A stretch of DNA of 64,000 bases from Sedimentitalea xiamensis (GTDB lineage: Bacteria > Pseudomonadota > Alphaproteobacteria > Rhodobacterales > Rhodobacteraceae), in assembly GCF_030164465.1 (NCBI RefSeq), contig NZ_JASNJE010000004.1, positions 1 through 64,000 on the forward strand, written 5' to 3'. Under the pieces are notes generated by a model. It was not told the DNA's origin. It ran no database searches and saw only the letters and a program-made list of their open reading frames with translations. Positions within the stretch are counted from its first letter, which is position 1. Each line of letters opens with the position of its first letter. A program made the position numbers and the translations under genes. Below, piece by piece: positions 18,396 to 26,668 of the stretch.

Positions 18396-19562
18396 ATGCC
18401 TGAAACGCTCAGCCCGCGCGCGATCATGGAAAGGCTGGTGTCCTTTCCCACCGTGAGCCGCGACACGAACCTGCCGTTGATCGACTGGGTCGAGGAATAC
18501 CTGGCCAGTCACGGAATCACCTGCTATCGCCATCTTCATCCGGAGCAGCCCAAGGCGGCGCTTTTCGCCCATGTCGGCCCCTGGGTCGACGGTGCGGTCG
18601 TGCTGTCGGGGCATACGGATGTGGTGCCGGTAGACGGGCAGCCCTGGGACACCGACCCGTTCGCCGTGGTCGAGAAGGAGGGCAAGTATTTCGGCCGCGG
18701 CACCTGCGACATGAAAGGCTTTGACGCCATCGCCCTCTGGGCGCTGGTCGAGGCGCAGCAGCGCGGTGTCGCGCGACCGCTTCAGATCGCGCTCAGTTTC
18801 GACGAGGAGATCGGCTGCACCGGAGCCCCGCCGATGATCGAGGCGATGCAGGGGGTGCTGCCCAAGGGATCCGCCGTGATCGTCGGCGAGCCGTCGATGA
18901 TGCAGGCGGTGACGGGGCACAAGGGCGGGCAGGGGTTCAACACCCATGTGATCGGTTTTGAAGTCCACAGTTCGCTGATGCACACCGGCGTGAACGCCAT
19001 CATGTCCGGCGCCCGGCTGATCGAATGGGCCAACGCCACCAATGCGGCCAACCAGGCGGCGCAACCGACCGATCTGGCGGCCATGTTCGACCCGCCCTGG
19101 ACCACCGTTCATGTCGGGCAGATCGAAGGCGGCACGGCCCACAACATAACCGCCAAGGACTGCCGGTTCTCGATGGATTTCCGCGCCGTCGCCGGCGAGG
19201 ACCTCGCCGATTGGAAGGCGCGCTATCTGGCGCAGGTCCGGTCGGTCGAGGCCGAGATGCAGGCGGTTCATCCGGAGACCCGGATCGACATCAGCGAGCG
19301 TTTTTCGGTACCCGCGCTGCAACCGGAATTCGGCGGTGAAGCAGAAACGCTGGTGCGGTCGCTGACCGGCGACAACGCCAGCCACGTGGTCAGTTACGGA
19401 ACCGAGGCGGGGCAGTTCCAGGAAGCCGGGTATTCCGCCGTGGTCTGCGGTCCCGGCGACATCGCCCAAGCGCATCAGCCCAACGAATACATCACGGTCG
19501 CGCAGTTCGAAGCGGGAATCGCTTTCATGGACCGCCTCCTGTCGCGCCTGAAAGGAGCCTGA
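18396..19562 (+). CDS. acetylornithine deacetylase-like M20 amidohydrolase
   Basis: 388 residues of the ArgE/DapE/CPG2 family. Zinc-ligand and catalytic motifs are visible: SGHTDVVPVDGQPW, GRGTCDMKGFDA (bridging Asp), DEEIGCTGAP (catalytic Glu pair) and a C-terminal AQAHQPNEY histidine. The block GTEAGQFQEAG is typical of ArgE-type enzymes. It starts 1 bp after the transporter ATPase stop, so the two are surely cotranscribed; this argues for deacylation of an imported N-acyl amino acid or peptide as well as, or instead of, arginine synthesis. Product assignment to N-acetylornithine is family-level only. Confidence 0.85.
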   Translation: MPETLSPRAIMERLVSFPTVSRDTNLPLIDWVEEYLASHGITCYRHLHPEQPKAALFAHVGPWVDGAVVLSGHTDVVPVDGQPWDTDPFAVVEKEGKYFGRGTCDMKGFDAIALWALVEAQQRGVARPLQIALSFDEEIGCTGAPPMIEAMQGVLPKGSAVIVGEPSMMQAVTGHKGGQGFNTHVIGFEVHSSLMHTGVNAIMSGARLIEWANATNAANQAAQPTDLAAMFDPPWTTVHVGQIEGGTAHNITAKDCRFSMDFRAVAGEDLADWKARYLAQVRSVEAEMQAVHPETRIDISERFSVPALQPEFGGEAETLVRSLTGDNASHVVSYGTEAGQFQEAGYSAVVCGPGDIAQAHQPNEYITVAQFEAGIAFMDRLLSRLKGA

Positions 19563-19566
19563 CACC

Positions 19567-20733
19567 ATGCCCATAAAGAACCGACTGGCGGAAATGCACG
19601 GCGAAATCACCGGCTGGCGGCGCTATCTGCACCAGCACCCGGAACTCATGTATGACGTCGAGAACACCGCCGCTTTCGTCGTCGACCGTTTGCGCGACTT
19701 CGGGATTGACGAGATCACGCCCGGTATCGGCAAGACCGGCGTCGTCGCGGTGATCCGGGGGCGGACGGACACCCGTGGCCGGGTGATCGGACTTCGGGCC
19801 GACATGGACGCGCTGCCGATCGAGGAAGCGACCGGGCTGGACCATGCCAGCACGGTGCCCGGCAAGATGCACGCCTGCGGCCATGACGGGCATACGGCGA
19901 TGCTGCTGGGGGCGGCGAAATACCTCGCCGAGACGCGGAATTTCGATGGAACCGTCGTGCTGATCTTCCAGCCGGCCGAAGAAGGCGGGGCCGGCGGCAA
20001 GGCGATGGTCGATGACGGGCTGATGGACCGCTGGGGGATTCAGGAAGTCTATGGCATGCACAACATGCCGGGTCTTCCGGTCGGGCAGTTCGCCACCCGG
20101 CCCGGCGCGCTGCTGGCTTCGGCGGACGAGTTCGAGATCGTCGTGACCGGCAAGGGCGGCCATGCCGCCGCGCCGCACATGGCGGTCGATACCACACTGG
20201 TGGCGGCGCAGATCCTCGTCACGCTGCAATCCATCGTGTCGCGCAACGTCGATCCGATCCAACGGGTGGTGGTGACGGTCGGTACCTTCAACACCGACAG
20301 CGCCGCGTCCAACGTGATCGCGCACAGTGTGCGGATGAAAGGCACCGTGCGCACGCTCGACCCGGAATGGCGCACCCGCGCCGAAGAACGCATCCGCCGG
20401 ATCGCCGGGGATACGGCCTCGGCCTTCGGCGCCACGGCCGAAGTGATCTGGTCGCCCGGTTATCCTGCGACGATCAACTGGCCGGATCAGACCGCCTTTG
20501 CCGCCGAGGCCGCGCGGGTCGTGGCCGGCGACGTGAATGAAAACACCGATCCGATCCTGCCCGCCGAGGACTTCGCCTTCATGCTTGAAGCCCGGCCGGG
20601 GGCCTATATGTTCATCGGCAACGGGGACACGGCGATGTGCCATCACCCCGCCTATGACTTTGCAGACGACACGATCCCGGCAGGGTGCAGTTGGTTCGCG
20701 GAAATCGTCGAGAGGCGCATGCCGGCGGCGTGA
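19567..20733 (+). CDS. M20D-family amidohydrolase (hippurate hydrolase-like), first copy
   Basis: 388 residues. M20D signature blocks: RRYLHQHPEL, LRADMDALPIEEATGLDHAS, MHACGHDGHTAMLLGAAKYL (metal ligands Cys and His), FQPAEEGGAGGKAMVDDG (catalytic Glu) and the C-terminal AEDFAFMLEARPGAY. Such enzymes cleave N-acyl amino acids (hippurate, N-acetyl amino acids, indole-acetyl conjugates). No signal peptide, so cytosolic. It starts 4 bp after the ArgE-like gene and is followed 48 bp later by a close paralog. Confidence 0.9.
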   Translation: MPIKNRLAEMHGEITGWRRYLHQHPELMYDVENTAAFVVDRLRDFGIDEITPGIGKTGVVAVIRGRTDTRGRVIGLRADMDALPIEEATGLDHASTVPGKMHACGHDGHTAMLLGAAKYLAETRNFDGTVVLIFQPAEEGGAGGKAMVDDGLMDRWGIQEVYGMHNMPGLPVGQFATRPGALLASADEFEIVVTGKGGHAAAPHMAVDTTLVAAQILVTLQSIVSRNVDPIQRVVVTVGTFNTDSAASNVIAHSVRMKGTVRTLDPEWRTRAEERIRRIAGDTASAFGATAEVIWSPGYPATINWPDQTAFAAEAARVVAGDVNENTDPILPAEDFAFMLEARPGAYMFIGNGDTAMCHHPAYDFADDTIPAGCSWFAEIVERRMPAA

Positions 20734-20781
20734 CCGCGCGCCCAGCCGCCGCCGGAAACACAGGAAAGAGAGACCGACATC

Positions 20782-21945
20782 ATGCCCGTCAAGAACCGTT
20801 TTGCCGAATTGCAGGCCGAAATCACCGAGTGGCGCCGGGATATCCACGAGAACCCGGAGATCCTGTTCGAAACCCACCGCACCAGTGCGCTGGTGGCCGA
20901 AAAGCTCAAGGCGTTCGGCTGTGACGAGGTCGTCACCGGCATCGGGCGCACCGGTGTCGTCGGGGTCATCAAGGGCAATTCCGACAGCAAGGGCCGCGTG
21001 ATCGGGTTGCGCGCCGACATGGACGCGCTGCCGATCCACGAGGCGACGGGGCTGGACTATGCCAGCAAGACTGCGGGCGCGATGCATGCCTGCGGCCATG
21101 ACGGGCACACGGCAATGCTGCTGGGGGCCGCGAAATACCTGTCCGAAACCCGCAATTTCGACGGCACCGCCGTTGTGATCTTCCAGCCCGCCGAAGAAGG
21201 CGGCGGCGGTGGCAAGGAAATGTGCGATGACGGCATGATGGACCGTTTCGGCATTCAGGAAGTCTATGGCATGCACAACTGGCCCGGCAAGCCGACCGGC
21301 AGTTTCTCGATCCGTCCGGGCGCCTTCTTTGCCGCAACGGACACGTTGGACATCACGCTCGAAGGTCTCGGCGGGCACGCGGCGAAACCGCAGGAGACCG
21401 TGGACACGACGGTGATGGCGGCACAGACGGTGCTGGCGCTGCAGACGATCGCCAGCCGCAATGCCGATCCGGTCGACCAGGTGGTGGTGTCGGTGACCTC
21501 ATTCGAGACCTCCTCCAAGGCGTTCAACGTGATCCCGCAGAAGGTGCATCTCAAGGGGACGGTGCGCACGATGAGCACCGGGATGCGCGACCTCGCGGAA
21601 AGGCGGATCAAGGAGATCTGTAACGGCATCGCAGCGACCTTCGGCGGCAGTGCCGAGATCGACTATCACCGCGGCTATCCGGTGATGGTGAACCACGAGG
21701 AACAGACCGAATTCGCCGCCGAGGTCGCGCGCGCCGTGTCCGGCGATTGCGAGGACGCGCCGCTGGTCATGGGCGGCGAGGATTTCGCCTTCATGCTCGA
21801 GGAGCGCCCCGGCGCCTATATCCTCGTGGGCAACGGCGATACGGCGATGGTCCATCACCCGGAATACAATTTCAACGACGAGGCGATCCCGGCGGGATGC
21901 AGTTGGTGGGCCGAAATCGTCGAGCGTCGGATGCCGGCGGCCTGA
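20782..21945 (+). CDS. M20D-family amidohydrolase (hippurate hydrolase-like), second copy
   Basis: 387 residues, a close paralog of the preceding gene: both begin MP(V/I)KNR(F/L)AE(L/M), share MHACGHDGHTAMLLGAAKYL and end AEIVERRMPAA. Metal ligands (CGHDGH), catalytic EEGG and the late EDFAFMLEERPGAY are all present, so it should be active. The two copies are an evident tandem duplication that has since diverged in the dimerisation lid region. It is the last gene of the rightward transporter/deacylase operon and converges on the glycosyltransferase gene 98 bp away. Confidence 0.9.
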   Translation: MPVKNRFAELQAEITEWRRDIHENPEILFETHRTSALVAEKLKAFGCDEVVTGIGRTGVVGVIKGNSDSKGRVIGLRADMDALPIHEATGLDYASKTAGAMHACGHDGHTAMLLGAAKYLSETRNFDGTAVVIFQPAEEGGGGGKEMCDDGMMDRFGIQEVYGMHNWPGKPTGSFSIRPGAFFAATDTLDITLEGLGGHAAKPQETVDTTVMAAQTVLALQTIASRNADPVDQVVVSVTSFETSSKAFNVIPQKVHLKGTVRTMSTGMRDLAERRIKEICNGIAATFGGSAEIDYHRGYPVMVNHEEQTEFAAEVARAVSGDCEDAPLVMGGEDFAFMLEERPGAYILVGNGDTAMVHHPEYNFNDEAIPAGCSWWAEIVERRMPAA

Positions 21946-22043
21946 CGTCCGGGGCAGGAGGTAGACTTCCCTGACCCATCGATCTTATCAAGAGCGGTTC
22001 GAACCCGGTTCGCGGTGTCCCGGAAGACCGCCTTTCCGGTCGG

Positions 22044-23078
22044 CTAGGCGAGCAGTTCCCGGTAGACCCGCTCGATTCCTTCCGCTTCGGCGGCGGAACT
22101 GAAACGCGCCAGAGCAATCTCGCGGGCCGTTTGTGACAGCGCCGCGTGACGCTCGCCGTCCCCGAGCAGGGCGCGCGCGGCGTCGGCGGTCTCTGCCGCG
22201 CCGCCCTCCGCAACGATGAGTCCGGCGCGGCCCCGGTCCGAGAAGGCGCGGTAATATCCCGCGTCGCTGCCGATGAAGGGCACGCCGCTGGCCATCGCTT
22301 CGAGCGGCACCATGCCGTAGCCTTCGTATCGCGGCAGTTGCACGACCAGCGACAGCGAACGCATCAGGGCCGGCAGATCGGCGGCAGGGATCTCTCCGGG
22401 AAACAGGATGCGATCCGTCAGGCCCGCCGCCGCGATCCGGCGTTGCAGCCCGCCCAGAAACGCCTGGTGTTCCCGCGCCGCGCGGCCCAGGATCAGCGCC
22501 ACCGCCCCCGGCAGGTCCGGCAGCAGGCGGAGCATCGCGTCGACGAAGCGGTCAGTGCCCTTTTCCGGCCGGATCCGCCCCACCGTCGCAATGCCGATGC
22601 GACCGCCATATCCCAGCGCGTTCCAGGCCGCATGCCGGTTCGTGGCAGGGGTGAAAAGGTCGGTATCGACCCCGTGCGGAACCACGGCGCGGACATGGGG
22701 CACGAATTCGGCGGCCTTGTCCGTGGTCGCAACGACCGCGTCCATGCGGCTGATCAGCCAGCGGGGATAGGCGGAATGGCGGCGTTGCGCGGCAGAGGTG
22801 AATACGATGCGGATCGGCAGGCGCAGCACGTCGCGGGCCCAGATCGCCGCGCGCATTTCGGGGTTCCGGCGCACATGCCAGATCACGAAGGGCGCGCCGC
22901 CGGCGTCGCGGGACAGGTGCCGCGCCTCGGCCACGGATATGGGCTTTGGGCAGCCCGGCAGCGGATGGCCGACAAGGCGCAGGTCATGATCTTTCATCTG
23001 CTGGCGGATCACATTCGCCGCCGTCGCCGAAACCCCCGTGAACCGCGGGTTCAGATTGGTGACGAAAAGGTCAGGCAT
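22044..23078 (-). CDS. glycosyltransferase family 4 (LPS core-type)
   Basis: 344 residues with a GT-B fold: an N-terminal acceptor domain, then the GT4 block VGRIRPEKGTDRFVDAM, and near the C-terminus PRYEGYGMVPLEAMASGVPFIGSDAGYY, the nucleotide-sugar contact region with the E-x7-E type motif. It overlaps the end of waaA by 8 bp, placing it in lipopolysaccharide core assembly on the cytosolic face of the inner membrane. It resembles LpcC-type core mannosyltransferases found beside waaA in alphaproteobacteria, but the sugar is not readable from sequence, so no symbol is given. Confidence 0.85.
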   Translation of the reverse strand: MPDLFVTNLNPRFTGVSATAANVIRQQMKDHDLRLVGHPLPGCPKPISVAEARHLSRDAGGAPFVIWHVRRNPEMRAAIWARDVLRLPIRIVFTSAAQRRHSAYPRWLISRMDAVVATTDKAAEFVPHVRAVVPHGVDTDLFTPATNRHAAWNALGYGGRIGIATVGRIRPEKGTDRFVDAMLRLLPDLPGAVALILGRAAREHQAFLGGLQRRIAAAGLTDRILFPGEIPAADLPALMRSLSLVVQLPRYEGYGMVPLEAMASGVPFIGSDAGYYRAFSDRGRAGLIVAEGGAAETADAARALLGDGERHAALSQTAREIALARFSSAAEAEGIERVYRELLA

Positions 23079-24378
23079 GGTCCGACAGCCCGAGCGTATC
23101 GCAGATCTGGTCGATCACCGCGTCGAGCGCGCTTTGCTGGCGATCGACATAGGCACGCGCCGCCGCGCGCGCCGCCTGCAACGCGTTCGGATCGGTGAGC
23201 CAGAGATCGACGGCCGCGGCCAGGGTTTCGCCGTCCGTCACCTCCTGCGCGCCGCCGGACGCAATCAAGGGGGTGAAGGTTTCGGCGAAATTCGCCACAT
23301 GCGGGCCGGTCAGAACGGCGGCCCCCGCCTGGGCGGGTTCGAACGGATTGTGCCCGCCGATGGTCAGCAGCGAACCGCCGAGAAACACCAACGGCGTCAG
23401 GGCATACCAGGTCCCGGTCTCGCCGAGCGTGTCCGCCAGGTAGACCTGGATGTCCGGCGTGATCTTTTCGCCCGCCGTGCGCCGGGCCAGTGTCAGGCCC
23501 CTGGCACGGACCAGATCGGCGACGGAATCGCCGCGATCCGGATGGCGCGGCACCAGGACAAGGCAGAGCGCCGGATGATCCCGCAGCAGCCGCGCATGGG
23601 CGGCCAGCACGATCTCTTCCTCGCCGGGGTGCGTGGAACTGGCGACCCAGGCGGGACGGCCGTTCAACTGATCGCGCACCGTGCCCAACGTGACGGTATC
23701 GACCGGCAAGGGGGCCGAGGTCGCCTTCAGGTTGGTGCCGACGCGAACCCGCGCCGGATCGGCGCCCATGGCCAGCAGGTTGTCCGCCGCCAGCCGGTTC
23801 TGGGTGAGCATCAGGTTGAACTGGTCCAGGATGAAGGCCGAGGTCGCGGGAACCTTGCACCACCCCTGCACCGACTTGGCCGAAAGCCGCGCGTTCAGAA
23901 GCGCCAGAGGCATGCCGCGATCGTGCGCCCGGCTCAGCATCAGCGGCCAGAGTTCGCTTTCCACTATGATTCCGGCGTCGGGGCGCCAGTGGTCGTAGAA
24001 CCGCCGCACCGGCCCCTGGGCGTCGAGCGGGGCGAACTGGTGGCAGGTGCGCGGCGGCATCCGGCGCGCGATCAGTTCCGCCGACGTGGCGGTACCGCTG
24101 GTGATGAGGAAACTGGCATCAGGCAGTCGTTCGCCCATCCGGGTGATCAGGGTCAGGACCGACAGGCTTTCCCCGACGCTGGCGGCGTGAAACCAGACCA
24201 GGCGTCCGGGCGGGCGCGGCAGGCTGGCGTTGCCAAGCCGTTCATGCTGGCGCGCGGCGGGGACGCCGTGTCGTTGCAGCTTGCGCGACACGATCCAGTA
24301 GGCAAGCGGAGCCGCGACGGAGGTGAGGCCGCGATACAGGTGAAACAGCGCCGTCGGCGCGGCGCCGGCGGGTTCCAT
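23071..24378 (-). CDS. waaA: 3-deoxy-D-manno-octulosonic acid (Kdo) transferase
   Basis: 435 residues. Transfers Kdo from CMP-Kdo to the lipid A precursor at the inner membrane. Features: an N-terminal hydrophobic anchor (LYRGLTSVAAPLAYWIV), the conserved WFHAASVGESLSVLTLI, ESELWPLMLSRAHDRGMPLALLNARLSAKS, WVASSTHPGEEEIVL, and the late GGHNPFEPAQAGAAVLTGP that contacts the nucleotide. The start codon overlaps the moaA stop by 1 bp and the end overlaps the glycosyltransferase start, so the three form a coupled operon. Confidence 0.95.
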   Translation of the reverse strand: MEPAGAAPTALFHLYRGLTSVAAPLAYWIVSRKLQRHGVPAARQHERLGNASLPRPPGRLVWFHAASVGESLSVLTLITRMGERLPDASFLITSGTATSAELIARRMPPRTCHQFAPLDAQGPVRRFYDHWRPDAGIIVESELWPLMLSRAHDRGMPLALLNARLSAKSVQGWCKVPATSAFILDQFNLMLTQNRLAADNLLAMGADPARVRVGTNLKATSAPLPVDTVTLGTVRDQLNGRPAWVASSTHPGEEEIVLAAHARLLRDHPALCLVLVPRHPDRGDSVADLVRARGLTLARRTAGEKITPDIQVYLADTLGETGTWYALTPLVFLGGSLLTIGGHNPFEPAQAGAAVLTGPHVANFAETFTPLIASGGAQEVTDGETLAAAVDLWLTDPNALQAARAAARAYVDRQQSALDAVIDQICDTLGLSDHA

Positions 24379-25385
24379 CAGCCGCCCGTGTGACTCATGT
24401 GGCGCGACATCTGCCCGTCGGTGCGCTGGCGCGAATAGTCGAAATCATGGCCTTTCGGCTTGCGCGAAATGGCGGCGCGGATGGCGTCGCGCAGGGGGGC
24501 TTCGGTGTCCGGGTTCTCGCGCAGTGGCGCACGCAGGTCCGCGTTGTCTTCCTGTCCGAGACACATGAACAGTTCGCCGGTGCAGGTCAGGCGCACACGG
24601 TTGCAGCTTTCACAGAAATTATGCGTCAGCGGCGTGATAAAGCCGATCTTCTGCCCGGTTTCCTCGAGCCGCACATACCGGGCCGGGCCGCCGGTGCGCT
24701 CGGCGAGGTCCGTCACGGTGTAGTCTTTCGCATAGGCTTCCCGAACGTCATCGAGCGACCAGTATTGACCCAGCCTGTTCTCGTTGCCGATGTCGCCCAT
24801 CGGCATGACCTCGATCCAGGTCAGGTCCATGTCCCGTTCGGCGCACCACCGGGTGATCGCCGGCAGTTCGTCCTCGTTGAAACCCTTGAGCGCGACCGCG
24901 TTGATCTTGACCCGCAGCCCGGCGCGCTGGGCGGCATCGATCCCGCGCAGAACCTGCGGCAGGCGGCCCCATCTCGTGATATCCGCGAATTTCGCCTCGT
25001 CCAGCGTGTCCAGCGAGATATTCACCCGCCGCACCCCGGCGGCGTAGAGATCGTCGGCGAATTTTTCGAGCTGGCTGCCGTTCGTTGTTAGCGTCAGCTC
25101 CCGGAGCGCGCCGCTTTCCAGGTGTCGCGTCATCGCCTGGAAAAACGTCATGATTCCCTTGCGTACCAAAGGTTCGCCGCCGGTGATCCGCAGCTTTTCG
25201 ACACCCAGCCCGATGAAGGTCGAACACATCCGGTCGAGTTCTTCGAGCGTCAGCAGTTCCTTCTTGGGCAAAAAGGTCATGTTTTCCGACATGCAGTAAA
25301 CACAGCGGAAATCGCACCGGTCGGTGACGGAGACGCGCAGATAGGTGATGGCGCGGGCAAAGGGATCGATCAGGGGCGCAGTCAT
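24378..25385 (-). CDS. moaA: GTP 3',8-cyclase, molybdenum cofactor biosynthesis
   Basis: Radical-SAM enzyme that, with MoaC, converts GTP toward cyclic pyranopterin monophosphate. 335 residues, usual length. The N-terminal cluster CxxxCxxC is C24, C28, C31; the second cluster is in [28 protein letters not shown] binds SAM; the chain ends in the double glycine required for activity. It heads the moaA-waaA-glycosyltransferase run and lies 39 bp downstream of the AlkD-like gene. The pairing with waaA is probably co-location rather than shared function. Confidence 0.96.
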   Translation of the reverse strand: MTAPLIDPFARAITYLRVSVTDRCDFRCVYCMSENMTFLPKKELLTLEELDRMCSTFIGLGVEKLRITGGEPLVRKGIMTFFQAMTRHLESGALRELTLTTNGSQLEKFADDLYAAGVRRVNISLDTLDEAKFADITRWGRLPQVLRGIDAAQRAGLRVKINAVALKGFNEDELPAITRWCAERDMDLTWIEVMPMGDIGNENRLGQYWSLDDVREAYAKDYTVTDLAERTGGPARYVRLEETGQKIGFITPLTHNFCESCNRVRLTCTGELFMCLGQEDNADLRAPLRENPDTEAPLRDAIRAAISRKPKGHDFDYSRQRTDGQMSRHMSHTGG

Positions 25386-25424
25386 GGCTCTTAGGTAAAG
25401 CGCGGCCCCGCCGGCGGCAAGGGG

Positions 25425-26126
25425 CTAAGGCGAATTGCCCGGAGTTTCGACGCGGGGCAGATACTTTGCCGCTTCCTTGCGGGCAAAGGGTTTCATGCCC
25501 GCGCCATGGGTATCGAGAAACGCCCGGACGCGCGCGGCGTCGTGCTTGGACAGGTCGCGCAGCCACCACGCGATTGCCTTCTGGATGAACCAGTCACGGT
25601 CCGGCACATAGCCGGCGGCCCAGCCGAGGATGCGCTCGCGCCGCGCAAGATCTTCCGGTTTCGGGTTGTTCTGTTTGGTCCAGGGCAGGGTGATGACCAG
25701 CGCGGCGCGGCGGGTCCACATGTGGTCGGACCCCGTCCAGGGTTCCACCTCGTCGAGGCGGACGGGGTTGGCGACAAGACGTTTCTGCCCGGCCATGCAG
25801 GCGTGATCGGCAATGGCCCAACTGTCGAATTCGGGTGCCCAGGACCGGATCAGGCCCCATGCCGCGTCGTCGGGGCGGATGCGCGCCTGTGTCAGCAGCT
25901 TGGCGGCGGCGAGCCTCGCCTCGTAGATATCGGTCCGCCAGAGCAGGTCCGCCAGTTTCACCCTGTCCGCCACGTCGAGCTCTTGCCGCCATTTCAGGGT
26001 GAGCTCGTTGATGACGGGATTTGCCACCCCGAAATACCTCCGCTCGGCCTTGTGATAGGCCGCCATGCCCGCGGCGCGGTCAGGGTCGGCATGTTCCCTG
26101 ATCTGGGCGAGGTAGCGGTCGATCAT
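25425..26126 (-). CDS. DNA alkylation repair protein (AlkD-like)
   Basis: 233 residues of ARM/HEAT-like helical repeats typical of AlkD glycosylases: an N-terminal HADPDRAAGMAAYHKAERRYFGV block, LADLLWRTDIYEARLAAAKLL, WALIRSWAPEFDSWAIADHAC, and a C-terminal WFIQKAIAWWLRDLSKHD. Family members remove positively charged alkylated bases from DNA. The ATG at 26126 overlaps the stop of the PNPOx-like gene by 4 bp; the frame is open far upstream but that part runs inside the neighbour. It closes the glmU-glmS-PNPOx run. Annotation is by fold pattern, substrate unproven. Confidence 0.85.
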   Translation of the reverse strand: MIDRYLAQIREHADPDRAAGMAAYHKAERRYFGVANPVINELTLKWRQELDVADRVKLADLLWRTDIYEARLAAAKLLTQARIRPDDAAWGLIRSWAPEFDSWAIADHACMAGQKRLVANPVRLDEVEPWTGSDHMWTRRAALVITLPWTKQNNPKPEDLARRERILGWAAGYVPDRDWFIQKAIAWWLRDLSKHDAARVRAFLDTHGAGMKPFARKEAAKYLPRVETPGNSP

Positions 26127-26668
26127 GGAATCGGAACGCCGGTCGGCTTTCCGTCGATGGTTCGGGCGTTCTTGTCCTGCCAATAGGCGCGCAGGTCCGC
26201 ATCGGACTTGGCCTGCGTCCATTTCGACAGGGCGTCGCGTTCTCCGGTGAAGTCCATGAACGGCACGGCATATCCGCAGGAGGTCTGAACGAGGTCGATG
26301 GTCATGTCGAAAACCTGCCGGGCGCCGCGGTGCGGCGGAAAGACACTGCTCAGTTCGTCCCAGTCCGCGTGATCGCAATGGACGGCTCGCGCGGTTCCAT
26401 AGGCCTGCAGGATCAGCGGCCGCCTGGAGAACGAACACCACATCAGGGTGACGCGCGGATGCTCCCGGAGATGTCCGGCGGTTTCATTGCCGCTGCCGGT
26501 CAGGTTCCGCCAGAGAAGCCGGTTCGGTCCCCGGACACGCAGGCTGTCCATCCCCTTCGGCGACACGTTGACCCGACCATCCGGCGCCGCCGACCCGGTA
26601 AAGAAGACGTGCTGATCGGCGATGAAGCGGCAGTGATCATCGGTCAGAGACGGGAACTGCTTGGCCAT
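26123..26668 (-). CDS. pyridoxamine 5'-phosphate oxidase-family flavoprotein
   Basis: 181 residues with the split-barrel FMN-binding pattern: FFTGSAAPDGRVNVSPKGMDSLRV at the N-terminus and GNETAGHLREHPRVTLMWCSFSRRPLILQAYGTARAV in the middle. It belongs to the broad PNPOx-like group of small FMN or heme proteins rather than PdxH itself, whose substrate motifs I do not see. The start lies directly next to the glmS stop (adjacent bases), and its end overlaps the AlkD-like gene, so it is tightly cotranscribed. Function unknown; stress detoxification is a common guess for the group. Confidence 0.82.
   Translation of the reverse strand: MAKQFPSLTDDHCRFIADQHVFFTGSAAPDGRVNVSPKGMDSLRVRGPNRLLWRNLTGSGNETAGHLREHPRVTLMWCSFSRRPLILQAYGTARAVHCDHADWDELSSVFPPHRGARQVFDMTIDLVQTSCGYAVPFMDFTGERDALSKWTQAKSDADLRAYWQDKNARTIDGKPTGVPIP

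Noticed and set aside
21996-22006. GGTTCGAACCC resembling a tRNA T-loop
   Set aside because: Flanking bases do not form a 5-bp T-stem and no acceptor, D or anticodon arm can be drawn around it; it is just a local palindrome with a nearby CGGTTCG repeat.
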